A stretch of DNA of 64,000 bases. It comes from Humulus lupulus (taxonomy: Eukaryota > Streptophyta > Magnoliopsida > Rosales > Cannabaceae). Of the stretch, positions 46,270 through 57,989 are shown in pieces. The notes under the pieces were generated by a model. The model was not told where the DNA came from and did no database searches. It saw nothing but the letters and a program-made list of their open reading frames with translations. The DNA lies in assembly GCF_963169125.1 (NCBI RefSeq), contig NC_084802.1:118424903-118488902 (forward strand), written 5' to 3'. Each line of letters starts with the position of its first letter. The stretch's first letter is position 1. The position numbers and the translations under genes are program-made.

Positions 46270-49200
46270 ATGTTCTCCAAACCGAGAAAACAAAAATCCC
46301 TTGGCGTCTACGACTCCGTGAAAGCTTCCCTGCAACCACTTCTTCAATCATCGCTTTCTCTGTATCCACTAGCTACATTGTGTAAGTTTCTGATCCTTTC
46401 CCACCTGTTTTTCTTTTTACATGTTTCCTTTATAAAAATGGCATTCCTGGTTTCTACCAGATTTATAAGGCCTCACTCTTGCATTACGCAGGTTTTCTGA
46501 TTTGAGTAATTTTTGCATGTTTAGAATCAAGGTTTAAACTGAAAAATTTAGGGTAGAAATGTGTAAAAATGGTGTTTTTCTAGTAATGGGGGGTTTTGTG
46601 TAGCTTAAGAAATAGGGTTTTGGACTTAGGGTTTTTTAATTGCACGTTTCCCAAAAATAGCACCTTTTTTGAGTAACTGCCAACTTTTTCCCTGAAAACC
46701 CGGGATTCTCGAAAATAAGTCCACCTACCCCCCTTCGCGTCGAATACACGCTCGAGCTCAACTCTTTCAATAGCTCAGGTTTCTTCCGAGCCTGATCTCG
46801 TTCTTTTCATCGAGCTAATTCCATGGTCTCGAGCATTCGTGCTCGAACCATATCAATTTTTATCCTTAATTTCTTGTATGCCTGGCCCTCACCCTTTTTC
46901 TTTCTTGCTAGATGTCGCAGAATTTGGAAAAATGGTGGGGGTCAGTACTTACGATTCCTTATTCACCAAAAACTCTGAGCCCAGAGTCGCCCTTTACTCG
47001 GAATCAGCACCTGATTCGTGAGCACGAATTGAGGTGTGAGCAAGAGGATACTCGAGATCACTTTCAACGCCAAATCGACGAGGTCGAAGAGAGAAAGAGG
47101 AAAAAACTTAGAGTCGTAATCTATCCAGACCCACACCTCGAGCCCAGACCAATTCCTCTTGACCCTACGCTTAAAGTAACGATCACTTTCCATCCACCTC
47201 ACAGCGGACCGCCATTCCCACCTCGAAGGGAGAGTTTTTCGAGGCCGAGCACTATTGGAGATCGATTTACTCATTGGGGCAGATAACCAACATCCTATCT
47301 CACCATGGCCTAGGATTTTCAGGCTCGCTAAGGTGTTGAGATTTGACCTCCAATGAACGTAGTTGCTACGCCCCGGGAGATGGAAATCCCGACAATAAGC
47401 TGAAGCTCACAGCTTGGAGCCACGAGCATATGAAGGCAGGGGCCTTATTGCCCTTGATGTCCTTTTTTAAGGACTTTCTGGATTTTGTTGGGCTCACGCC
47501 CCTTCCAACTTCAGACCAACTCATATAGGGTCTTATCAGCCCTGAGGTCCCTTTACCACGAACTGAAGTGGGAAGGACCTTCGCCAAGAGAGATTCTATA
47601 TCTCTTTTGCCGAAAAAGCAACCCCTCTTGGGCTCGGGGAGAAGATGGCTTCTACTACCTTTCGAGCTATCCCATGGAGAAGAAGATTTTTGAGGACATG
47701 CCTAACCATCCTCCTAACTTCAAACTGGCATTCTTTTGGATGGACGGCCTGGCTCCCTCCAAATATTACTCGTTCAGATGAATCCATAAGTATACAATCT
47801 TTTTTATTTTCGTGCTCGAATTTTGTTTAGGCTCGAACCACTCATAATGTATTCAATTCTCCAGCCAACTATCACCGTCCTACTCCCATGGATGAGATGA
47901 AGGAGCACAAGGAAATTTTGCTCCAGCTTCCATATGGCAGGCGCTCCCTGTCTTATCTTCTTCATGAAGATAAGCTTCGAGCCTGTGGCCTCCTGGAGAA
48001 GGACCAATCAACAGACAATAGGGCTTACAAGAAGTATACCAAGTGGGAGTTTGTGCCTCTCCCAACTGGCAGCCTTCCTCCGAGGCAAAGCTCAAAGGGA
48101 CGATCCCCAGCTTGCTGTCGCAGGAGTCCATGCTCGGGGAATGACACAAATGATGAGGCCTCGAGCACGAGTCACAGAGGTAAGGTCATTCTTAGTTCGG
48201 CCTTGTGGTCTCTTTCCCTCCTTAAGCATAAACCTGACACCCTGATCTTATGCCCAAATGATAGGGACAATTTTTATGTATGTTCTTGGGTAGATGAAAG
48301 GGTCCATAGGTTTGATAGCTAGCTAGGAAAATACGACAAAATGTATAGTCTGAATGAGGTTTAGGATGGAATAGTCATCCAATACGAAAAAAATTACTAT
48401 AGGGACCTTTCGAGGTTGACTTCCATGTATAGGGAAGGGACTCCCCCAGCCTCGTCTGAGATGGGGGAATTACTTGGTTGCTGAGCACGAGCTCAGGGGA
48501 GAGTTCCAGTTAGTTTCCCTGTCACTTGTCTTTAATTCCTTTAACTGCTTGCTCTATATTGATTTTATCATTTTTAAGCTCATTTTCTAATGTGATTCGA
48601 TTGTGCAGGTACAATAGATTCTGACCTCGAGTACATGCTCGGCAGTGGTGAGGGGGCCAAACAGAGCAAGTGCCCGAAAGCCTCACAGAAATCTGGTCGG
48701 CCTGCTAAGGTCCCTAAAAGGACCAAGGTGACTCCTCCCCAAGCTCCTACTATTCCAAGCCCAGTAGCGGACCCTACTCCACAGGTCGACGCTTCCGCAA
48801 CAGACGCTCCTCCTTTGCCTCCTGCTTTCAGGATCCTTCCAATGCTCGACCCAATTCCAAAGAAACCAGCGACCTCTAAGGGGCGCCTATTGTCAATTTC
48901 TACTCATGTTAATGAGTATGTCGTTGACAACGCTTTCAGGACTGACGAAGCCACTCCTGGCTCGAATGTCCTGTCTCGGGTAGGCCAAAGCTTCAGTAGT
49001 CTTGAGGCTCCTCAGTGGCAATTCTTGGTCAACGCTCGGGACTCCAACGTCCTCTATGACATGAGTATGGAGCTCACCTCCGCAGTAACCTCTCTCACTT
49101 CCCTATTTGTTGGAATTTTGCTTAAAGTATGTTCTAACTTGATTTATTTGTGTTAGGCTCTTACCGCAGTTGCTCAGCTAAATTACAAGCTGAACAATGA

Positions 49201-49625
49201 GGTCCACGCGACCATGTCCTATGCTCAGGAGTCGAAGGATCTCCAACTCAAGCTCACTGACGAGTTTAAGGCTGCAAGGTCAAAGCTGGAGGCTGAGATT
49301 AAGAAGGTGAAGGCCAAGCTTAAAGAGAAGAGCTCCAGGGTTGAGGAGCTTGAGAAGCTGAATGCCAAGCTCGAGGAGGAGAAAAAGGCCACCTTCGAGA
49401 TAATAGAGGGCAAAAAGTCTCGTCTTCTTGAAGAGTTCAAGCAAAGGAAGGATCAGGTGGTTGACTTGGCCATGTACAGGATTTGGGCCAGCAACGCCAA
49501 TCTCGACACCAGCTTCCTAGGCTCTTTTGAGGATGAGTTTCTAGCCAAATAGAAGCTCGGCTGGAGGCAGAGGAGGCTACTCGGGAGGATGCTGAGAAGG
49601 CTAAGGACGGTGCTCCTGCCTTCTA
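46270..49625 (+). pseudogene. Element D antisense extra gene (Tat aORF), five-exon
   Basis: Exon 1 is 46270-46381 (GVYDSVKASLQPLLQSSLS), donor ACATTGT|GTAAGT. Exon 2 starts at 46912 after TTCTTGCTAG (MSQNLEKWWGSVLTIPYS; IREHELRCEQEDTRDHF; YPDPHLEPRPIPLDP). It has the transposon-type domain at 47400-47760 (AGALLPLMSFFKDFLDFVGL) and a decayed donor (ATAAGT for GTAAGT). Exon 3 is 47865 to about 48480 (LQLPYGRRSLSYLLHEDKL; CSWVDERVHRFDS). Exon 4 is 48610 to about 49085 (VLSRVGQSFSSLEAPQWQFL). Exon 5 is 49157-49625, a coiled coil (LEAEIKKVKAKLKEKSSRVE). Frameshifts are near 47240, 47510 and 49550. Function unknown. Confidence 0.75.
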
Positions 49626-50183
49626 AATTTCGATCCTAGGTTGTGTCCCTCTAAGATTTTTGTAATAGTTTATAGCTTTTGTTCTTCATGCCCTTGGGGC
49701 AAAAACAATTTATAGCTCGTAAGAAAGCTATTTACTTATGATATTTGTAATACCATGTTTGACTTCACTTTAATATTTTTGCTTTACATCTCTCAAATGA
49801 AAATATTTTAGGCAATTTATATTAAAAGTTTGCCTTTATGTCTGATTATTCATACAAACACATGCTGGATTTAAGCTCGAGTTTCCATGCATTCTCGCAT
49901 AGTTTGTTCGATATATCCGTGTCCGATCTCGTCATTTGTCAAGGTCGGAACTTACTTTTACCATGCACTTGAAAGTAATTATATGGCGTGTAAGATAGGT
50001 AGTTTAGTTATATCCTGCTTTTCTAGTTACTTTCTCGTCCTTGGGTAGCTCCCAAAAGTTGTGAGGTCGAAACTATATTTTTGCAAGATATTCCAGCCTT
50101 GATCTCGACTTAATTTGATGTGGGTTTATTTATATCCCATCTTTCTGTCTATCAGTTTTAGCTGGTTTGTTCCAAAAATTTTT
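49626..50183. other. Element D interval after the antisense gene
   Basis: No gene. Alignable with 31990-32600 of element C (for example CCCTTGGGGC at 49691 and 32068; TTAAGCTCGAGTTTCCATGC-like text at 49874 and 32296). Confidence 0.5.
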
Positions 50184-50571
50184 AGCTCGTGACTGGTTTG
50201 TAATCCATACACTTTTAATTTTAATAATCTGGTTTCGTCCAAACTATTTTAGCTCGTGTTTGGTTATGTCCAAACACTTTATTTTGAATAATCTGGTTAT
50301 GTCCAAATTATCTAAGCTCGTGCATTTGGTTATATCCAAACACTTTATTTTTAATAATCTGGTTATGTCCAAATTATTTAAGCTCGTGCTTGGTTATATC
50401 CAAACACTTTATTTTTAATAATCTGGATATGTCCAAATTATCTAAGCTCGCGCATTTGGTTATATCCAAACACTTTATTTTTAATAATCTTGTCATGTCC
50501 AAATTATTTAAGCTCGTGTCTGGTTATATCCAAACCCTATATTTTTATAATACACTTTTAACTTCTATGTT
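50184..50571 (-). repeat. Tandem repeat with alternating 64/66-base units
   Basis: AGCTCG starts recur at 50184, 50251, 50315, 50381, 50445 and 50511: spacings 67, 64, 66, 64, 66. Each unit holds GGTTATATCCAAACACTTTA and TTTTTAATAATCTGG. The alternation suggests growth as a 130-base dimer. It lies between pol and the antisense gene, where tandem repeats are known in some Tat elements (Retand-type). Apparent open frames here are by-products. Confidence 0.85.
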
Positions 50572-50609
50572 GGGTTAACGGTCCAGACATAACAGGTAAC
50601 TTCTATGAT

Positions 50610-51550
50610 CTGGTAGTTCGTTGTTGATATGCTACATTTTTCACTTAAGCTTCATCCCGTCTTTCTTCAATCAGGTCCAGACTTACTTCGAGCTGGGATT
50701 GGTTCGAGGCTTGATCATAAGCATGGATACGAATAGTGGGTACTTCGACCTCAATTGGTAACATGGCCTCGCATCCATACACCAGAGAAAAAGGGGTATG
50801 CCCTATTGAAGTGCGAGCCGTAGCTTAGCTTCTTCCAATTTCTTTTTCATAGAACTCTTGAGAGTCTTATTCACAGCTTCGACTTGGACATTTTCTTGGG
50901 GATGGGAAACAGAGGAGAAGCTCTTCATTATCCCATTTTTCTCACAAAAATTGGTGAACAATCCACTGTAGAATTGAGTACCGTTATCTGATACTATTTT
51001 TCTTGGCATTCCATATCGGCAGATGATGTTTTTTACCACAATGTCCAAGACTTTCTTCGAGGTAATCGTTGCCAGAGGTTCGGCCTCGGTCCACTTTGTA
51101 AAATAATCAACCGCGAGCACTGCGTACTTCACTCCTCCTTTGCCAGTTGGCAACGAGCCTATGAGATAATTTCCCCACACTGCAAATGACCATGGGGAGG
51201 ACATCATAGTTAGCTCAGATGGTGGAGCTCATGGGATTGTAGTGAACCACTGGCATTTATCGCATTTCTTGACATACTCAGATGCGTCTACTTTGATAGT
51301 GGGCTAGAAGTATCCTTGTCTTATAATTTTCTTAGACAGGCTATGCCCCCCAGTGTGGTCCCCACAAAATCCTTCATGAATTTCTTCTAGGATTTTCTTG
51401 GCCTCGGGTGGAGTCACTCATCGGAGTAATGGCATAGAGTATCCTCTCCTATATAACCTTCCTTCCACAATAGTGTATCTGGGAATTGGATACACCAACT
51501 TCCGAGCCTTGTTTCGTTCTGCTGGGAGAATGTCGGTTTCAAGGTAATCA
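50610..51550 (-). pseudogene. Element D integrase, C-terminus deleted
   Basis: Zinc finger EEIHEGFCGDHTGG ... VKKCDKCQWF. In the core the first catalytic motif reads WGNYLIGSLPT where relatives have WGIDLIGS, so the Asp is lost. The second (IVSDNGTQF) and the Glu (NVQVEAVNK) are kept. At about 50812 the text jumps from KKLEEAK to TSIGHTPFSLVYGCEAML, skipping the WPEELPxVLWAYRTT stretch. At about 50610 it stops in VAYQQRTTRS and joins repeat-flank sequence. Confidence 0.85.
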
Positions 51551-51699
51551 ACTATTGGGATCATCTAGGTTGGTTCAGAGTTAATCATGCAGACATCTCC
51601 CTATTCAGGCTTGCTAATACTGGGTATCGATAGGTGCTTAATTGGCACAACATTCAGTGCATCGACCTCGTTGGATGTGGGGAGTCGAGCCAGAGCGTC

Positions 51700-52333
51700 C
51701 ACATTTGAGTTCTTTTCTCGGGGAACCTACTCTATTGCATAAAACTTGAAATTTTTGAGTGTTGCTTTTACTTTTTCTAAATATGCGGCAATCTTAGTTC
51801 TGCGAGCCTGGTATTCCCCTAAGATTTGGTTGACCACCAACTGCGATTCACTGTAGCAATGTATCACTTTAGCCTTGAGCTCCTTGGCTATTTGAAGTCC
51901 TGCCAATAGAGTTTCATATTCAGCCTCGTTGTTAGATGCTTTGAAGCCAAACCTTAAGGAAGAGTGAAATCGACTTCCATTTGCAGTGATCAATATGATT
52001 GCTGCCCCCGATCCATTTTCATTGGAAGATCCATTGACATAAAGTTTTCACAGCTCGCGGGATGGGGTTATGACATCGTCGTCAGATACTCCCGTACATT
52101 GCACAATGAAGTCTGCTAGGGCCTGCCCTTTTATGGTCATTCTGGGATGATAAGTGATCTAGAATTGTCCGAGCTCAATAGCCCATTTTAATAATCAGCC
52201 TGAGGCTTCTGGATTTGACAAGACTTGTCGTAGTGGTTGGTCAGTTAGCACATGGATGGGGTGTACTTGGAAGTAAGGTCAAAGCTTTCGAGATGAGTGG
52301 ATTAGGCTAAGAGCCAAATTCTCCAATAACGGG
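51700..52333 (-). pseudogene. Element D second RNase H and end of first RNase H
   Basis: From 52333 leftward: LALSLIHSSRKL, HPIHVLTDQPLRQVLSNPEA, then KLYVNGSSNENGSGAAI (the first D of DGSS is N here), FKASNNEAEYETLLAGLQIA and VIHCYSESQLVVNQ. This is the only one of the four elements that keeps the Gln codon at SESQ; the others have TAG. The 5' side is cut by element B. Confidence 0.85.
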
Positions 52334-52932
52334 TGTTATCCAAAAAGCAGGCATGGGTGACGTGGAAGGCATTTTTAACACGTGGCTGACACCTGGTAGA
52401 AGTTCTGTTCGACCATCGACCAGTGAGATTCTCCTGACGTAACATTTGAAGTTTCTATACGACCAGCCTGGTCGTATACTCCATATATTTAGAGATAATT
52501 TTGTACAATTGTAATCATATCCAAGATCATCTCCCATGATCCATGATGATCAGATTATTTAGGAAAGAATATCTGTAACTAATTCGTGTAACCCTCTTTG
52601 AGCCTATAAATAGTGAGAAATAGCTCAAGGAAGGGACTTTTTTTGGCAGATTGAAGTTTATACCTTACAAAAGAAATAGGTCTATTATCTCACGATTGTA
52701 CTATTCATCTCTCTCAGGTTTGTGAAACTCAGAGAACCCTAGTTCTTTGATCACTCCTTTGAGAACTAATATCAATAATAGCTTAAGTGGACGTAGGTCA
52801 TTACTATTTCGTGGGGCCGAACCACTATAATTTGTTGTGTCCTTTACTCTTTTTTCCATTAAACCCATTTCAACACCTTTATTCATATCAAGCATTTGAC
52901 TCCGCGTCAGTTGACCAAATCGAGGGTCAATA
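52334..52932 (+). repeat. Element B 5' LTR
   Basis: About 599 bases, from TGTTATCC to GGGTCAATA. The TATA box CCTATAAATAG is at about 52604-52613. An odd palindrome with 11-base arms TATACGACCAG around one C lies at 52456-52478. Confidence 0.92.
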
Positions 52933-52953
52933 TTCTAGTGCTTTCATTGAGAG
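52933..52953 (+). other. Element B primer binding site
   Basis: TTCTAGTGCTTTCATTGAGAG follows the LTR, close to the element C version TTTGGTGCTTTCATTGAGAG. Confidence 0.65.
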
Positions 52954-52980
52954 CTTGGGACGTGATTGTTAAAGCATTAA

Positions 52981-55300
52981 TGGCAAAAACAACAAAGAAG
53001 ACTGGGCAGGCGGCTGGCGCTGCACCATCTCAACCTCCTCCTCCTCCTGACATGGTTGAAAATGAGCCACACTTGGAATTTGATGAGGAGGAACTGGACT
53101 CCGAAACGCTGAGAAATACCCTGGGGGTATTGCAAGATGAATTGGCCAATCTAAGGGCCAGTCAAGAAAGTGCTGCGAAGATTATGGCGCGACAGCAGCA
53201 AGAGATAGAGCGTCAGCACCTAGAGCTAAGTGAAAGATAGGCAGAGATGGATCGTCATCAGAGGGAGGCCATGGCAGCCCTCGAAGCAGCCTTGCAGTTA
53301 GCTAGGAATCAGTTGCACCAACCTCACAGCCTGATCAACCCTCGAATGGGCCACCTCAAAGGGGTCCCAATCTTAGCCCTCCGATCCAGCCAACGAGCCC
53401 TCAAAGGCCCGAGCAGCCACCAATGCCTTAGGATGATGTCCCACCAAGGGATCCTGAGATGCAACCTCTATCCTAGGCTAGTCGAGGCAATCCCCCGTAG
53501 CCAAGGAAAAATAGGGCCGAGCAGCAGCCCCGTAGTCCTAGACGCCATTGGGGTGAAGAGACGAACCCTCCGACCAGGGGACAGCGTCCTTCTGGCAACA
53601 GAAGGAACTCAGAGATAAGCTCTGTGGTCCGGGGCCCCCCACGACATGATAATGCACGGGGACCTACCGACCAGCGCAGGCCTCCCCCTAACGTTCGGGA
53701 AGTTCCAGCCCGAGGAGGCAACCGAGGGGATAGTCGGTCCCACCATAGCCAATCGAGGTTCAGAGATGGCCATGGTTACAATGAGGCCGATTCAGGCAGA
53801 GGAAATTCTGGTCGGAGAAATGAAGAGAGAGGTGGAGGCAGAAGCCCACCACCTAGGGAAGACCAACAAGAGAGATGTAACGCTGGGGGGCAGCCCAGAC
53901 AAAACAACGTCTTTAACCGGCTCGGACCAAGCGAGCAACGTCGAAGAGACGAAGATTTAAGGGATGTACTCAACGACCACCGGGAATGACACGACGAGTA
54001 CATTCCCCCAGCAGCAAAGGCCCCGGCGATCCAAGAAGCCGTGCAAGCCCAGATAGATGCCCTGAACCAAGCAGTGCAACAGCTGGTCGGGGGAAGAACG
54101 TCTCACATCGAATATGACAGGAGAAGGGGCACTCCTTTCATTCAGAGGATAGCTGTGGTAGAGACTCCTAGTAAGTTTAAGATGCCCACACTTCCGAACT
54201 TCGACGGGTATGGTGACCCGGTATCTCATGTCAACAAGTTTGAGATACAGATGGACATTCATAAAGTGTCTGAAGACGCTCAGTGCAGGATCTTCCCTGC
54301 AACCCTTTCTGATGCTGCACAGGAGTGGTTTTTTAAATTCCCTCCTATAAGTATTGTATCTTGGGAGATGTTCATAAAGGAGTTTTACGGACAATTCTAT
54401 GTGGGTCGTGTGCACCCAATTGAGGCGAACCAGCTGGTTGAGATACGCCAGCAAGAAGGAGAACCACTGAAAGATTACGTCCAGCGCTTTATGCGAGCAG
54501 CCATTGGAGCCAAAACTATGGGAGATGAAGGCAAAATGATGGCCCTAACTGCAGGAGTTATGCGTTGTACGCCTCTGTGAAGTAGCCTCAGGAAGCATGG
54601 GGTTAAGACTACCCAAGAATTCTTAGATCGAGCTGATCGATACATCAAGCTCGAAGATGCCATTGCCAGCGAGGGAAAAACCCCAGGCAAGGATAAGGGG
54701 ACTAAAGACCCCGCCAAAGCCGCCAATGGGTCAAAACCCAATGGCAACGGTAAAGGCAACAGGAATGGCAATGGAAACGGCGAAAATGGGGGGAAGAGAC
54801 CCCATAATGAGCCTTCTACCTCCAAGAATAAGCGCGCTAAGGGCAACCGTTATGAACCACTGTTCACTAACTAGACTGCCTTTGTCGAGTCTTGAGCAGA
54901 GGTGTATCAGGCCATAAGTTCCAGTGTGCCTTACAAAAGAGCCACTCCCATTCGAAAGGATATTTCGGAAAGGGATACCACCAAATTCTGTAGTTTTCAC
55001 AACAACTTCGGACACGATACAAATGAGTGTAACTAGCTGAAGGATGAAATCGAGTTCCTTATTAGACAAGGACACTTGAGAAGATACGTACGGGCCTCGG
55101 GGGCTCCCCAACGAGAGGCTCCAGGTGGCAATGAGCAGGCGCCTGCACGCCAACGCTCTCCACCTTTGCAGCCTGATCCCATAGCTGACACTTTACGCAC
55201 CATCTGTGGAGGCCCGCACCTTGCGGGAAACAGCGGAAAGGCAAGGGAACGATATGCTCAAACCCTATGCCACGACCAGGACATTGAGATGATGGCTATA
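52981..55300 (+). pseudogene. Element B gag
   Basis: ATG 52981 (MAKTTKKTGQAAGAAPSQ), a coiled-coil (LANLRASQESAAKIMARQQQ) to TAG 53238, and an R/G-rich linker. The capsid domain is at 54170-54520 (LPNFDGYGDPVSHVNKFE; QEWFFKF; MFIKEFYGQF; DYVQRFMRAA), followed by a G/N/K-rich basic stretch at 54700-54850. The zinc-knuckle-like CSFHNNFGHDTNEC at about 54990-55032 is followed by TAG at 55034-55036, the same stop as in element A. Other breaks are TGA 53987 and a frame change near 53530. Confidence 0.86.
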
Positions 55301-55309
55301 TAGGACTGG

Positions 55310-55800
55310 GCATCAAAGAAGGCTCGGTCAGAGGACGGTGAAATAACCCTCTCTGATACCGACGCACAACATGTCCGGTTCCTGCATTCCGATCCGCTGG
55401 TCGTGGATGTTCAAATTGCCAACATGATGGTCAAGAGAGTGTTGGTCGATACAGGAAGTTCAGTTAACATCCTGTATAAATCTTCGCTGGAACAGATGAA
55501 GTTGTCCGTTAAGGACTTGGAGCCCTGCAACCAAACAATTTACGGCTTCTTTGGTAAGGGACTCGCTCCAACAGGGTCAATCAGACTTCTGGTAACAGCA
55601 GGTACAGCGCCCGCTACCAGGACATACTCACTAATTTCATAGTAGTCGATTGTCCTTCGGCTTACATTGCTGTAATTGGAAGGCCCATACTGGTTGACCT
55701 TAGGGCCGTCACCTCAATATGGCACCTGGCCATGAAATTCCCAACAGACGCAGGGGTAGGACGTGTGTTGGGAAATCAGAGGGAAGCAAGGGAGTGCTAT
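55310..55800 (+). pseudogene. Element B aspartic protease
   Basis: AQHVRFLHSDPLVVDVQIAN, then VLVDTGSSVNILY with the active-site Asp, then GSIRLLVTAG. A one-base loss near 55622 shifts the frame; the sequence goes on as FIVVDCPSAYIAVIGRPILV in the next frame. Confidence 0.87.
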
Positions 55801-55899
55801 AATGCCTCAATTACTAAGGCCAAGAAGGGAACGTGGAGGAGCGCTCCCCCAGAAAGGTTGCAGATGGCCATTGATACACAAGCCCAATCAGGTGATGAA

Positions 55900-57412
55900 G
55901 TCACCAAATAGGGTGTTGCCCAAAGTGAGGACAGAGACTTAGATCCTCGCTTTGGGGATTTTGAGGAAGATGTTGGATCTGTCGAGGACCTTGAGGAGGT
56001 CCAGCTTGATGAAGAGTTTCCGACCAGAGTTGTAAAGGTCGGCAAAAATTTGGAAACAATAACAAAGCATGCACTGGTGGAATTTTTAAGGAAGAACCAG
56101 GAAATTTTCGCCTGGTCACATAAAGACATGGCTGGGATAGATCCTGCAGTCATCAGCCATGTCCTGAATGTCGACAAGAGCTTTCCACCCGTGCAACAGA
56201 AAAGAAGGCTGCTCAATAAAGATAGATCGAAAGCCTTAAAAGAATAAGTTGAAAAGCTGAAGGAGAATGGGTTCATCAGGGTGGCATTTTATCCATCTTG
56301 GGTCTTTAATCCTGTACTGGTTCCCAAGCCTAATGGCAAATGGCGAACCTCTGTGGATTTCATAGACCTTAATAAAGCCTGCCCTAAGGATTGCTTTCCA
56401 CTCCCAAGGATCGACCAGCTGGTTGATGCAACTACAGGACACGAGATCCTCTCTTTCATGGATGCATACTCAGGATACAATCAGATCAGTATGCATCCCT
56501 CTGACGAGGATCACACTAGCTTTCAGACCGATACAGGGTTATACTATTATAAAGTAATGCCCTTCGAACTAAAAAACGCTGGTGCGACTTACCAACGACT
56601 AGTTAACCACATGTTTAAGGAGTTGATCGTAGTAAACATGGAGGTATATGTGGACAACATGCTGGTAAAGTCGAAAAAGACAGAAGGACATGTGAAGGAT
56701 TGACAGGAGTGTTTTAATGTTTTGAATAAGTATCAAATGAAGTTAAATCCTCTTAAGTGTTCCTTCGGAGTAGGATCAGGGAAATTTTTGGGGTTCATTG
56801 TCAATTCGAGGGGAATCGAGGCCAATCCCAAAAAGATCAAAGCCCTGATCGATATGAAATCGCCGGTAAAAATCAAAGATGTGCAAAGTTTGACTGGAAG
56901 GATTGCCGCACTTAGTAGATTTATTTCAAAATCGACGGATAAATGCGTCCCATTCTTTAATCTACTTAGAGGCAACAAGAAGTTCAAATGGACTGGAGAC
57001 TGCGAACAGGCTTTCCAAGCCTTAAAAGCCCACATGGCACAGCCTCCTGTCTTATCAAAACCTTTAGATGGAGAAACTTTGTTCATTTACCTGGCGATCA
57101 CCGAATATACTGCTAGTGTGGTGCTAGTAAGAGAGGAGGAAGGCATACAAAAGGCAATGTATTATGTAAGCAAGAGGTTAATCGGGGCCGAATTGAGATA
57201 TCCTCCCATCGAAAGATTAGCCTATTGCTTAATCTTGGCCTCAAGGAAGTTACGTCCTTACTTCCAAGCCCATCCCATCACAGTCTTAACTGATCAGCCC
57301 ATTCGGCAAGTTCTACAAAAGCCAGAGGCTGCTGGTCGTTTATTGAAATGGGCAGCCAAACTCGGGCAGTTCGATATAACGTATTCACCGCGAGCAACAG
57401 TAGAAAGGACAG
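55900..57412 (+). pseudogene. Element B reverse transcriptase and RNase H
   Basis: Acidic lead, FLRKNQEIFAWSHKDMAGID, HVLNVDKSFPPVQQKRR, FMDAYSGYNQISMH and MPFELKNAGATYQRL. The catalytic box is MEVYVDNMLVKSK, with the second Asp changed to Asn. The RNase H part is YLAITEYTASVVLVREE and HPITVLTDQPIRQVL. Stops: TAG 55909-55911 (shared with A), TAA 56246, TGA 56701. A one-base gain near 57405 separates it from the next domain. Confidence 0.88.
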
Positions 57413-57415
57413 GTC

Positions 57416-57960
57416 TTGGTTGATTTCATTGCTGAACTTACTGAACTCCCAGACAAGGAGCAGAGCGAGAAAGCTAGTGCGCCTGAGCCTCAAGTTGAAG
57501 CTCCTTCGTGGAAGTTATTCACGGATGGATCGTCCAACGAATCTCACGCGGGAGCAGGAGTGATATTGATAACGCCAGAAGGGCATCGATTTCACTGCGC
57601 AAGTAGGTTTGATTTCACCGCTTCAAACAATGAAGCCGAGTATGAAGCCCTACTCGCTGGGTTAAGGTTGGCCAAAGACATGAGCATAAATGTGCTGGAT
57701 ATTTACAGTGATTCATAGCTGGTAGTGAATCAGGTCTTGGGGGAGTATCCAGCACGAGGTCTGAAAATGGTGGCCTATCTGAACAAAACCAAAGATCTGT
57801 TGGCACAATTTGAGAAATATACCCTCTAGCAAATACCTCGAGATCAGAATTCAAATGCAGATTCCTTAGCCAAACTCGCGAGTGCGAAGGACGCTGACAC
57901 TTTAAATATCGTGCCAGTTGAGCCGCTACGCGAGCCGAGCATACGAGCAGATGAAGCCAA
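57416..57960 (+). pseudogene. Element B second RNase H
   Basis: WKLFTDGSSNESHAGAG, FTASNNEAEYEALLAGLRLA, VLDIYSDS and then TAG at 57716-57718 in place of Gln, as in A and C. The D-E-D pattern is intact. The linker NSNADSLAKLASAKDADTLN leads to integrase. Confidence 0.86.
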
Positions 57961-57989
57961 TATGGAGGTCCGGTTAGCAGATACATGGA

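Larger units (their letters stand above)
42743..52333 (-). mobile_element. Element D: Tat-clade retrotransposon on - strand, 3' half only
   Basis: From left: 3' LTR, polypurine tract, antisense gene (+ strand), tandem repeat, integrase, second RNase H, and the end of the first RNase H. Element B then inserted at 52333 (inside the RNase H coding region), so gag, protease, most of reverse transcriptase and the 5' LTR lie beyond the window. Same subfamily as C by LTR and protein. A solo Tekay-type LTR sits at 43648-45963. AGAAG (42738-42742) is the expected left half of the target duplication. Confidence 0.9.

Noticed and set aside
46072..46500. A separate + strand gene in element D starting at 46072 (and 28202 in C)
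   Set aside because: The start lies upstream of the TATA box and the frame runs across the predicted leader exon into the intron; only the exon-1 codons are conserved.
50184..50571. Possible CRISPR array
   Set aside because: The units are contiguous direct repeats without unique spacers, in a plant retroelement.
50167..50578. Repetitive open frames with 'MSK/VISKHFIFNNL' units
   Set aside because: They arise from the 64/66-base tandem repeat in frame by chance.
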